Assembly: GCF_009663465.1 (NCBI RefSeq)
Contig: NZ_QXHU01000002.1
Span: 333,597-397,596 of the forward strand
DNA: 64,000 nucleotides
Direction of reading: 5' to 3'
From: Riemerella anatipestifer
Lineage (GTDB): Bacteria > Bacteroidota > Bacteroidia > Flavobacteriales > Weeksellaceae
Position numbers and translations under genes: made by a program. The number at the start of each line of letters is the position of its first letter. Within the stretch, counting starts at the first letter, position 1. Shown piece after piece: positions 9,526 to 16,892 of this stretch. Under the pieces are notes generated by a model. The model ran no database searches and was not told where the DNA came from. It saw only the letters and a program-made list of their open reading frames with translations.

Positions 9526-10215
9526 TTAAAAGTTTATTAAATTATAATTGATACCTAGCCCTATGACGGGCGTAGTCTTGAATATCCCATTATTTATGGA
9601 TATTCCGTAGCCAGCATGTACGCCTAGCCCCCAGCGAGGTAAGGGCTGTCCCCTAATGCGGTAGCTTTTCAGTCCATTAATCTGTACTCTCGGGTCATCA
9701 GAAAAAACATCTATGTAGTAGTTGGTTTTCCCGAATAGCCATTTTCGGTCTTTGTAGCGGGCTTCATTCAGCCTAATATTGTATCTGAAATCTACACTAT
9801 CCGTCTGCGGATAATAGTTTAGATTTAGGTATTTATCATTATGGCTTAAAATCTTATCTCCATTAGGCTGAGTAAACTCACGCAGTTGCAAGCGAGCCAC
9901 TAGTTCGGCATTTATCTTACTTACTTGGTCTATCTTCTTGATAGACATTTTAAGTGCTTGCTCTAGGCTATCTGCGTAGGTTTTGCCGATAGCGAGTTGT
10001 TTCTCATTCGTGGTTTCCACTACTTTCTCTTTGAATACCGTGTGCTTAACGCTGTCTCGGTAGTAGTGGTTTATGATTTCATTTTTATACGAATGCTCTA
10101 TAAGCTCCGAAATTTGTTGCTCTTGTTTGCCAATTGCCCGTTCTCTTTGAATGTGTAAAAACACACTAAAACCAAGGAGTAGAGATAAAATGATGATAAA
10201 AATTTTACTTTTCAT
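9526..10215 (-). CDS. Membrane-anchored coiled-coil phage protein (spanin-like candidate)
   Basis: A 229-residue protein with a single N-terminal membrane segment (KIFIIILSLLLGFSVFLHI), a long periplasmic coiled coil to about residue 110, and a C-terminal beta-like part ending LGVHAGYGISINN and IGLGINYNLINF, like an outer-membrane-type strand pattern. It overlaps the preceding small membrane gene by 11 nt and lies two genes after an amidase. Together these suggest a cell-envelope disruption complex that bridges inner and outer membranes. The topology is visible; the spanin role is inferred from the lysis-cassette context. Confidence 0.55.
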   Translation of the reverse strand: MKSKIFIIILSLLLGFSVFLHIQRERAIGKQEQQISELIEHSYKNEIINHYYRDSVKHTVFKEKVVETTNEKQLAIGKTYADSLEQALKMSIKKIDQVSKINAELVARLQLREFTQPNGDKILSHNDKYLNLNYYPQTDSVDFRYNIRLNEARYKDRKWLFGKTNYYIDVFSDDPRVQINGLKSYRIRGQPLPRWGLGVHAGYGISINNGIFKTTPVIGLGINYNLINF

Positions 10216-10534
10216 ATTTGTAAATTTTGTTGATTAGCGGTTCTGTATTTTCTCTCATTAGGCTGTCTTTTTTCTGTAAACGCCTATTTTCTTTTTTATA
10301 AAAAATCATCTCTTCATAAAAGAAAATGCGTTTGTTTCGCTCTTTTAAAATGGTGTCGTATAGCCGTGAAATTCGCTCTTGGCAGTTTTCGTCTTTGTCT
10401 TCCTTTCGGGAATACAACACACCGATTACACTTCCAAAAATTAAGAGTAAGCCTATCAAAAGTCCTATCACAACCGCTTTAGGGTCTTTCCGTATATCCT
10501 CTTGGTCAAATGGTTGCGGTAGGTGCGTTTTCAT
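10205..10534 (-). CDS. Small membrane protein of the lysis region (holin or spanin subunit candidate)
   Basis: A 109-residue protein with a cytoplasmic N-terminus (MKTHLPQPFDQEDIRKD), one membrane helix at about residues 22-42 (AVVIGLLIGLLLIFGSVIGV) and a charged coiled-coil tail. It starts 2 nt after the amidase stop and overlaps the next gene. Phage lysis cassettes normally pair the endolysin with such small membrane proteins. A one-helix protein with a long hydrophilic tail fits an inner-membrane spanin or an atypical holin; sequence alone does not decide. Confidence 0.55.
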   Translation of the reverse strand: MKTHLPQPFDQEDIRKDPKAVVIGLLIGLLLIFGSVIGVLYSRKEDKDENCQERISRLYDTILKERNKRIFFYEEMIFYKKENRRLQKKDSLMRENTEPLINKIYKYEK

Positions 10535-10536
10535 AA

Positions 10537-10986
10537 TTAAAAATTGATTTCTTTAAGCCACTTTCTTGTGTCAAAGCTGGGGCATTCTTTCGTCCACTCG
10601 TGAGGGGAGATAATGCCGTCGCCATTCAAATCAGGCGATAAATCCCGATGTCCCAAAATTTCTGCGGTTGGAAATTTCGCTTGTAGCTCTCGCAAAAGTT
10701 TTACCTGCGAGGCTTTCTGTTGTAAGGTTCTATTATCTAGTGCCTTTCCTTTTTCCACACCACCGATATATGCAATATGAACACTATATCGGTTATGCCC
10801 TTTTACCCCATTAGTAATGGTATTTAAATCCGCAAGCTGGACGATTTCGCCGTCGGGTTTTATGATATAATGATACCCGACATTTTTCCACCCAAGTTTT
10901 TCTCTCCAAAAGCGTTTAATGCTTTCAGTGGTGGTTGTTTGAGAGGTCGCCGTACAATGCAGAACGATATACTTAATAGTTCTCAT
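10537..10986 (-). CDS. N-acetylmuramoyl-L-alanine amidase (phage endolysin)
   Basis: A 149-residue amidase_2-type (T7-lysozyme-like) enzyme that cuts the bond between muramic acid and the stem peptide. Visible zinc ligands and motifs are His in IVLHCTATSQ, His in EILGHRDLSPD and Cys in TKECPSFDTRKWL; GYHYIIKPDGEIVQL is the conserved tyrosine region. No signal peptide is present, so it needs a holin-like partner, and two membrane genes follow immediately. Length is typical for stand-alone phage amidases. Also seen in the same position in other Bacteroidota Mu-like prophages, as far as I recall. Confidence 0.92.
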   Translation of the reverse strand: MRTIKYIVLHCTATSQTTTTESIKRFWREKLGWKNVGYHYIIKPDGEIVQLADLNTITNGVKGHNRYSVHIAYIGGVEKGKALDNRTLQQKASQVKLLRELQAKFPTAEILGHRDLSPDLNGDGIISPHEWTKECPSFDTRKWLKEINF

Positions 10987-11050
10987 AGGTTATTAGTTTT
11001 TAAGATGCAGGGACTATGGGAATAATCCCTGCAATTAGTTTTGGTTAGTT

Positions 11051-11992
11051 TTATGCGTTAGCTTGTTTTAGTACCGCAACGCCTTCAAAATCCTTTCTCT
11101 TGGCTCTTCCTCCCATTCTCACAAGGAACGAGTAAATATCGCCGTAGTATTGAGGGTCTTTCTCTCTGTCAAAAGTCTCCAAGTCTCCAAAGACTTTCTC
11201 TACCATGTTTTTGTTCCAAAAAATAGCGGCTTCAGAATCGGTGTTATTTACCACAGAGCCAAACCCTTTAAATTCTTTTCCTTCAGTCATTGTGAACACG
11301 GACGAGCGAACAAGTATGTTAAAACCTTGTGCCTTATAAATAACCCCCTCTCTGCGTTCTTGCTCTGTAACCATCTGCATATAAGTAGCGGTTACAGGAC
11401 TATCTGCGGGGAAGATGTCGAGTATGGCATTAGCTGGTAGCAAGGCTAACATTTGTCCTTCTTGCCACGCTTTTTGAGACCGTATAAAGTTTTGCATTCT
11501 TTGTAAGTCCGTTAATGTCCATTTTTTTCGATTTCCAGTGGCTCCCTCTAATAATACAGAGGTTGCTGCACCTGTGGTTTCTAAAATATTTTTTTGTGGG
11601 AGGGCTTTATTGTCGCCGATAGGAGAGACTACCATATTCGTCAGCATACCCTCTGCGACTTCTTCCGATAAGTTCGCAATATCTTGGTCTAATATTGAGC
11701 GTCTCTTGTCGTAAGAAAGTTCCACGGTCTCCGCATGCGGAATGTAAATTGGGTCGGTAGTGTATTCGTCTATTTTATAAAGAACTTCTCCGTCCGTTCT
11801 TTTCTTCACTTCTGCTGGGAGAGTGGTTCTGTTTTTAACTACCTTAGATGGAGCTCCCGCTTGTGGTATGTGTACTATCTTTCCGTTAATAATATTACTA
11901 TCCGAAACATCGGATATATGATTGAGGAAGCTATTATCCTGCTTTAACTTCTCCTCAATGGTTGATTTCCAAATTTCTTTTTCTAGTCCCAT
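11051..11992 (-). CDS. Major capsid protein
   Basis: A 313-residue protein with no membrane segments, directly after the prohead protease/scaffold gene, the standard order for phage head genes. The sequence contains an N-terminal helical region (GLEKEIWKSTIEEKLKQD), a repeated pattern of beta segments and a conserved-looking end (GRAKRKDFEGVAVL). It forms the icosahedral shell that packages phage DNA. The length fits Mu gpT-type and related HK97-fold capsids. Assignment rests on order plus overall resemblance to Bacteroidota phage capsids. Confidence 0.82.
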   Translation of the reverse strand: MGLEKEIWKSTIEEKLKQDNSFLNHISDVSDSNIINGKIVHIPQAGAPSKVVKNRTTLPAEVKKRTDGEVLYKIDEYTTDPIYIPHAETVELSYDKRRSILDQDIANLSEEVAEGMLTNMVVSPIGDNKALPQKNILETTGAATSVLLEGATGNRKKWTLTDLQRMQNFIRSQKAWQEGQMLALLPANAILDIFPADSPVTATYMQMVTEQERREGVIYKAQGFNILVRSSVFTMTEGKEFKGFGSVVNNTDSEAAIFWNKNMVEKVFGDLETFDREKDPQYYGDIYSFLVRMGGRAKRKDFEGVAVLKQANA

Positions 11993-12022
11993 GGTTATTG
12001 GTTTTAATGGTTATTGTTTCAG

Positions 12023-12952
12023 TTACTTGCCGAATTGCCTCTTTTTGCGTTCAGCGAAATAGTCAGGATAATCGGCTTTTAGCGTGGCTAAATGGTTGCC
12101 TCTATCTAACTCGTCCCAACTCATTTTATCAAATGCAGCTAGTTTTTCCTCATCGCCTTGTAGTTGCTCAGACACCGATTTTCGTTTTGGTAAGGCTTTA
12201 AGTAAAGCCATCGCCGAGTCGTGAGCCATTTCTAAAATCGGAGCTTTTCCTGCCTCGTCCAGTCTGCCGTCCTTTACAGCTTGCTCTACCTCGGCGGTTA
12301 AAAGAGCTTTTTTCCTGTCGCTCTCCGCTTTCTTCAAGGCTTCATTTTCAGCTTTGAGAGTTGCTTTTTCGTTTTCCGAGGCTGTGAGTTTTGCCTCAAT
12401 TGCTTTCACGGCACCAATGATTGCCGTTTCATCTGCGTTTACATCTAATTGCAGATAGGATTTTAATTTGTTCATAGGTTTATTTTTAAATGAATTAGTG
12501 TTTTGTGCCGATAGGCATATTTGTTTTATTTGTCTTTCAGATAGAATTTCTCCTTGCTTGTTATAAAGTGTGATTGCAGCGGAGTTAGACGGAACAGCAC
12601 AAATAGAGGCTTCTAATAATTCACACTCTGTAACTGTTAAAACGCCATCTTCCATTACGAGATTATCGGGGTCAAATGAAATACCCATAGAACAGGCTTT
12701 TAGTATGCCCTTTTCTACTTTTCTGACGACTTCTTTACCCTCTGCATCTTCCGTATCAAACTGAGGTTTAGCAGTTAATAAATGCCCTTGTTTCTCTGTA
12801 TCTACCCAATTCCCTAATACATCTTTTGTGTTGTTGCTATGATTATTTAGACATACTGGGTTGCTTAAAAATCGGTCTAATTTTATCCCAGCGGTTTTTA
12901 CTCTAAATCCGTAGGAATTGGTTACTCGTTCGTCATTTAGTATAAATTTCAT
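12023..12952 (-). CDS. Prohead protease fused to scaffold, with nested scaffold start
   Basis: 309 residues. The N-terminal ~150 residues resemble HK97-type S78 prohead proteases: a His in VCLNNHSNN and a Ser in ASICAVPSNSAAIT are the likely catalytic residues. The C-terminal half is a charged coiled coil (KLTASENEKATLKAENEALK), i.e. scaffold. An in-frame ATG at 12475 (MNKLKSYLQLDV) preceded by an A-rich leader could start a separate 150-residue scaffold, as Mu gpI/gpZ share one frame. The protease cuts scaffold and capsid during head maturation. It is the first gene of the leftward late block and diverges from the terminase genes. Confidence 0.85.
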   Translation of the reverse strand: MKFILNDERVTNSYGFRVKTAGIKLDRFLSNPVCLNNHSNNTKDVLGNWVDTEKQGHLLTAKPQFDTEDAEGKEVVRKVEKGILKACSMGISFDPDNLVMEDGVLTVTECELLEASICAVPSNSAAITLYNKQGEILSERQIKQICLSAQNTNSFKNKPMNKLKSYLQLDVNADETAIIGAVKAIEAKLTASENEKATLKAENEALKKAESDRKKALLTAEVEQAVKDGRLDEAGKAPILEMAHDSAMALLKALPKRKSVSEQLQGDEEKLAAFDKMSWDELDRGNHLATLKADYPDYFAERKKRQFGK

Positions 12953-13041
12953 CTGCCTGTTTCTTTTGGTTTTCGGGGCAAAATTGGAGTAAGAAAAAGG
13001 CTCTGAAAAGCTGGCGTTTTATGGTACTGTTAAATTCGGGG

Positions 13042-13070
13042 TATCATACCCTAAAAATTAGGGTATCATA
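13042..13070. promoter_or_regulatory. Large palindrome between divergent late operons (activator/operator candidate)
   Basis: A 29-nt inverted repeat with one mismatched pair is centred at 13056; its core is TACCCTAA-AAA-TTAGGGTA. It also gives two direct copies of GGGTATCATA at 13039 and 13061, 22 bp apart. It lies between the two divergent structural operons. A TACCTTTA box at 13090-13097, resembling the Bacteroidota -7 element TAnnTTTG, sits 20 nt to the right, which puts the palindrome over the -33 region of the rightward promoter. A Mor/C-like late activator is the natural candidate to bind it. Confidence 0.6.
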
Positions 13071-13128
13071 AATTAACAGCTTTAGAAACTACCTTTAATG
13101 GAGGAATTTTGCCATAAAACTAATCGCT

Positions 13129-13593
13129 ATGGCAAAGAAAGGGAGGCTCTCTAACAAGGAAAGAGAGCAAAAAAAAGAATATGCTAAAATCTTGTTTTTA
13201 CAAGAAAAGAACATCACCATAAAAGACCTCGCTGAGCGTGTCGGAGTGTCTGTCAATACGCTCTCAGAATGGATAAAAGCCGAGAAATGGGAAGGGCTGA
13301 GAAGAAATATTTTGCTTACCCGACAAGAGCAACTCGTGCAAATGCAAGACGAGCTGGCAGAGCTCAACGCTTTTATAAAAAAGCAAGACGAGGGATTTCG
13401 TTTTGCTGACTTCAAAACGGCTCAAATCCGAAATCAACTCATTAAAAATATTAAGGATTTAGAAACTAAGGCACTACTTCCCGAGATTATTAACGCCTTA
13501 ACTCAGTTCTTGGATTTTGTTCGCACGGAAAACCTCGAAGATGCCCAGCTGTTAGCTGACTATACAGACACTTTTATAAAATCAAAACTCTAA
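13129..13593 (+). CDS. Terminase small subunit-like HTH protein
   Basis: A 154-residue protein opening with a basic stretch and a helix-turn-helix (IKDLAERVGVSVNTLSEWIK, about residues 36-55), followed by helices. It lies 4 nt before the large terminase, where the DNA-recognition subunit of the packaging motor is normally encoded. The N-terminus matches the gpP-type terminase HTH pattern. It would select phage ends for headful packaging. First gene of the rightward late block. Confidence 0.8.
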   Translation: MAKKGRLSNKEREQKKEYAKILFLQEKNITIKDLAERVGVSVNTLSEWIKAEKWEGLRRNILLTRQEQLVQMQDELAELNAFIKKQDEGFRFADFKTAQIRNQLIKNIKDLETKALLPEIINALTQFLDFVRTENLEDAQLLADYTDTFIKSKL

Positions 13594-13597
13594 CGCT

Positions 13598-15112
13598 ATG
13601 CTAACAACCAAAAGATTAACTCCAGAGGATAGAAAAGCGTTAGAATTTTGGCAACAGTACTATACCAATCTTCGCCAAAAAGCCAGCGTGGACTTATCCG
13701 AAAATGCCAGCGACATCGAGAGGCGAAAAAAACGCTTAGAAGCCAATCCCGAAGAGTGGTTCAAATACTATTTCCATAAGTATTACAAATGCGAACCTGC
13801 GGAATTTCACAAAGCCAGTACCAAGCGTATCACAGAAAACACTGAGTGGTATGAAGTGCGTGCGTGGTCGCGGGAACTTGCCAAGTCGGCAAGGGCGATG
13901 ATGGAGTTTACCTATTTAGCATTGACTGGTAAAAAGAAATTTATCATCATCGCATCAGCTACCAATGAATCTGCCGTTCGTCTTTTAAAACCTTTTAAAA
14001 GTGCTTTTGAAAACAATAGCAGAATTATTCACGATTACGGCATACAACAAAATCACGGGCATTGGCGAGAAGACCAATTCACCATAAAAAAAGGAGCAAT
14101 GTTCATCGCCGTTGGGGCGGGTAACGCACCCCGTGGAGCGAGAAATGAGGATATACGCCCCGATGCAATTATCGTGGACGACTTCGACACGGACGAAGAC
14201 TGCCGAAACCCCGATACCGTAGATAAAAAATGGGCTTGGTTTGAAAAAGCATTGTATGCAACCCGTTCCGTTTCAGAACCCTTGACGGTACTATTTAATG
14301 GAAACATCATTGCTGACTATTGCTGCATCAAAAAAGCCATAGAAATGGCAGACCATGCCGATATTATCAATATTAGAGATGAAAACGGAAAATCTACTTG
14401 GCCAGCGAAAAACAGTGAGGAACATATTGACCGTGTCTTATCCAAAATATCTGCCCAAGCGGTGCAAGGCGAATATTTTAACAATCCTATCAATCTTGGA
14501 AAAGTATTCAAGGAGCTGAAATATGGCAAAATTCAACCGCTTAAAAAGTATAAATTTCTTGTTTCCTATACCGACCCTTCCTATAAGAAAAACGGCGACT
14601 ACAAGGCGACGGCTTTGGTTGGAAAATACAAAGACGAATATCATATAATAGATATGTTTTGCCAAAAAACCTCCACCGCAAAGATGCTGGAGCATTTGTA
14701 TGAAACAAACAAAAAAACGGCAAATTCAGGCGTTTCAGTCTATTATTATATAGAATATCCGTGGATAGACGACACTCTGAAAAGGGAGATGAAAAAGGCG
14801 AATAAACGCTATAATATTACGCTACCACTCAAAGCGGACGAACGCAAAAAGCCAGAGAAGTTTTATCGTATTGAAAGCAACCTCGAGCCACTCAACCGCA
14901 ACGGAAAGCTCATTTTTAATGAAGAGTTAAAAGGGCGAGAGGATATGAAAGAAGCGGAATTTCAATTTTTAGCCTTGTCGCCAAAGAGCAGGGCTAACGA
15001 CGACGCTCCCGATTGTTGCGAAGGTGGTGTGTGGATAATTAACCACAAGAACATACAAGGCGACCACCGCCCGAAAGCGCACGAGAAGCCGACCAATAAA
15101 AAACGATACTAA
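13598..15112 (+). CDS. Terminase large subunit (Mu gp28-like)
   Basis: 504 residues: the ATP-driven DNA-packaging motor and nuclease. The ATPase part shows a degenerate Walker A region (SRELAKSARAMMEF), Walker B (DAIIVDDFDTDED) and a coupling-type ASATNES motif. The RNase H-like nuclease part shows YTDPSYKKNGDYKAT, then YYIEYPWIDDTL and NDDAPDCCEG, with the expected acidic residues. Length is normal for the family. Mu-like phages cut flanking host DNA with this enzyme when filling heads from integrated copies. Confidence 0.92.
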   Translation: MLTTKRLTPEDRKALEFWQQYYTNLRQKASVDLSENASDIERRKKRLEANPEEWFKYYFHKYYKCEPAEFHKASTKRITENTEWYEVRAWSRELAKSARAMMEFTYLALTGKKKFIIIASATNESAVRLLKPFKSAFENNSRIIHDYGIQQNHGHWREDQFTIKKGAMFIAVGAGNAPRGARNEDIRPDAIIVDDFDTDEDCRNPDTVDKKWAWFEKALYATRSVSEPLTVLFNGNIIADYCCIKKAIEMADHADIINIRDENGKSTWPAKNSEEHIDRVLSKISAQAVQGEYFNNPINLGKVFKELKYGKIQPLKKYKFLVSYTDPSYKKNGDYKATALVGKYKDEYHIIDMFCQKTSTAKMLEHLYETNKKTANSGVSVYYYIEYPWIDDTLKREMKKANKRYNITLPLKADERKKPEKFYRIESNLEPLNRNGKLIFNEELKGREDMKEAEFQFLALSPKSRANDDAPDCCEGGVWIINHKNIQGDHRPKAHEKPTNKKRY

Positions 15113-15130
15113 CCCCTAAACGCAAAGACT

Positions 15131-15541
15131 ATGTACATAGAAATAGAAGAATTAAAAACACATTGCCACGAGACAGAACTCCGAGCGATTATCCACGACG
15201 ACGAAACCATCGCCTTGGCGTGTATTGATATGGCGATTGAGTTTGCCACAACCAAACTGATGAAAGACTATAATGTCAGCGAGATTTTCGCTAAAACAGG
15301 AAATGAACGCAATCCGCTTTTAGTGAAGATAGTAAAGGACATTGCTGTTTGGGAATTGATAGGACTTTCCAACCCCAACATAGACTATGCAGATAAAAAA
15401 TTCCGCTACGAACAAGCGGCTAATTGGCTGAATGCCGTCTATAAAGGTATGCCCGCCAACCTCCCAAAACTGGAAGAAACCGAAGACAAAGTAAAAGCAT
15501 TCAGCTATCACTCAAACCCACCAAGACAAAACCACTACTAA
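15131..15541 (+). CDS. Mu gp36-like (DUF1320) head-tail connector protein
   Basis: A 136-residue helical protein starting MYIEIEELKTHCHETELRAI, with the DUF1320 hallmarks: an N-terminal EEL segment, a central helix bundle in which IDMAIEFATTKL is followed by a loop, and VKIVKDIAVWEL. Mu gp36 proteins are thought to act at the head-tail connector. Its stop overlaps the portal start by one base (TAATG), so the two are translationally coupled. Confidence 0.8.
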   Translation: MYIEIEELKTHCHETELRAIIHDDETIALACIDMAIEFATTKLMKDYNVSEIFAKTGNERNPLLVKIVKDIAVWELIGLSNPNIDYADKKFRYEQAANWLNAVYKGMPANLPKLEETEDKVKAFSYHSNPPRQNHY

Positions 15542-16830
15542 TGAAAAAGAAAAAAACGAATAACCAAAACCAAGGGCTAAAAATTAGCCAAGTCTTAGTC
15601 GTGAAGCCCGAAAGACACAGTCCGCTTGATATTCAAAATTGGATTTCCGCACTTTCACAGGCGTATAGAGGAAAGCGACAACGCCTCGTTGAATTATACA
15701 ATAACTTATTGCTGGACGGCGTGTTGTACGAAGCGATGGACAAACGATTACGAGCCATTACCAATGCCAACCTCACTTTCCAAAAAGATGGAAAGGAAGT
15801 AGAGGAAATGTGGGACTTTATGGACACGCCCGAATTTGAAAACCTTTTGCGTGAAATATTGTTGTCTAAGTTTTACGGAAAGTCCGTAATTGAGTTGGAT
15901 TTTTCCAACGGCTTCAAAATTGAAAGCATAGACCGAAGGCATTTAGACACCTTAAATAAAAAGATACTAAAAGACACTTCGAGCGATGAGGGGATTCCGT
16001 ATGAAAACGACGATTTTATTTTAAATGTTGGGAACGATAGAGATTTAGGGATTTTTGCTCGCACCGCTCCTTACGCCATTTTTAAGAGAAACGGCGGGGC
16101 AGATTACGCCCAATTTTGTGAGCTGTTTGGCATTCCTCAACTCATCGGGAAGTATGACCCCGATGATGAGAACGGACAAAGAGAAATGGAGGAAGCTTTC
16201 CAAAAAAGAGGCTCCGCAGGAAGTATGACCATGTCCAAAAATTCCGAAGTTGATACGATTAACACCAGCCAATCTAATGGGGCAGTGCATAGGGAATTTT
16301 TAGACCATTGGGATAAACAAATTCTAATCAGTACCCAAGGGCAAACAATGACCACAACCGACGGTACTTCGTTAGCACAAGCCAAAGTACACGGCGAAAC
16401 AGAAAACGATTTACAAAAAGCCGATAAAATATTTGTTCGCAGATTTCTCAATCAAGAGTTAAAGCCAAGACTTGAAAAACGAGGTTATCCCGTGGCGGGC
16501 GGTTTCTTCAATTTCATAGAGGAAAAAAGGGAAATGACGGCAAAGGAAAAAATGGAACTTGCCGAGAAAGTACACAATCTTACAACCGACGGCGTGGACG
16601 ATGATTATTTCTATGAAGAATTTGGTTTGCCAAGAGGCAAGAAAACAAAAGCTGAATCTCAAGAACCCAACACCGAAGATGTGGAAGAAAGCAAGGAAAC
16701 AGAAGAACCCAACAAGGAAAACAAAGTTGGGCAACCCAAACACAAAACACCTAAAAAGAAAAAAGTACAAGCCAAAGAGTTAAGCCTTTTTGAAAAGCTA
16801 AAGGATTTTTTCGCCCACGCTCCTCGTTAG
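15541..16830 (+). CDS. Portal protein (Mu gp29-like, DUF935)
   Basis: 429 residues: the ring at the capsid vertex through which DNA enters and leaves. Recognisable DUF935 segments include VLVVKPERHSPLDIQNW, RQRLVELYNNLLLDGVLYEA, MDKRLRAITNANLTF and LFGIPQLIGKYDP. The C-terminus is a charged Lys/Glu/Pro linker ending LFEKLKDFFAHAPR. The last codons contain a T TTT TTC heptamer (16806-16812) followed by a stem-loop, so a fraction of ribosomes probably shift to -1 and extend the protein into the MuF domain. It follows the gp36-like gene with a one-base overlap. Confidence 0.92.
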   Translation: MKKKKTNNQNQGLKISQVLVVKPERHSPLDIQNWISALSQAYRGKRQRLVELYNNLLLDGVLYEAMDKRLRAITNANLTFQKDGKEVEEMWDFMDTPEFENLLREILLSKFYGKSVIELDFSNGFKIESIDRRHLDTLNKKILKDTSSDEGIPYENDDFILNVGNDRDLGIFARTAPYAIFKRNGGADYAQFCELFGIPQLIGKYDPDDENGQREMEEAFQKRGSAGSMTMSKNSEVDTINTSQSNGAVHREFLDHWDKQILISTQGQTMTTTDGTSLAQAKVHGETENDLQKADKIFVRRFLNQELKPRLEKRGYPVAGGFFNFIEEKREMTAKEKMELAEKVHNLTTDGVDDDYFYEEFGLPRGKKTKAESQEPNTEDVEESKETEEPNKENKVGQPKHKTPKKKKVQAKELSLFEKLKDFFAHAPR

Positions 16831-16851
16831 ACTTCTATCTATACGAGGAGC
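16806..16851 (+). promoter_or_regulatory. Programmed -1 ribosomal frameshift signal (portal to MuF)
   Basis: In the portal frame the codons read GAT TTT TTC, giving the slippery heptamer T TTT TTC at 16806-16812. After a 6-nt spacer comes a perfect 8-bp stem, GCTCCTCG (16819-16826) with CGAGGAGC (16844-16851). The portal stop TAG (16828-16830) lies in the 17-nt loop. A -1 slip continues as CGC CCA CGC in exactly the frame of the downstream MuF gene, which is open from 16794 on. All three elements of a textbook -1 signal are present. Predicted fusion: 424 portal codons plus 444, about 868 residues. Confidence 0.75.
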
Positions 16852-16892
16852 TGGACTGGCAACAATTAGAACAAGACTATCATAGTTGTTGT

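Noticed and set aside
13095-13415. 106-codon minus-strand frame over the small terminase gene
   Set aside because: Cys/Ser/Phe-rich antisense shadow with no leader; the plus-strand HTH gene is far better.
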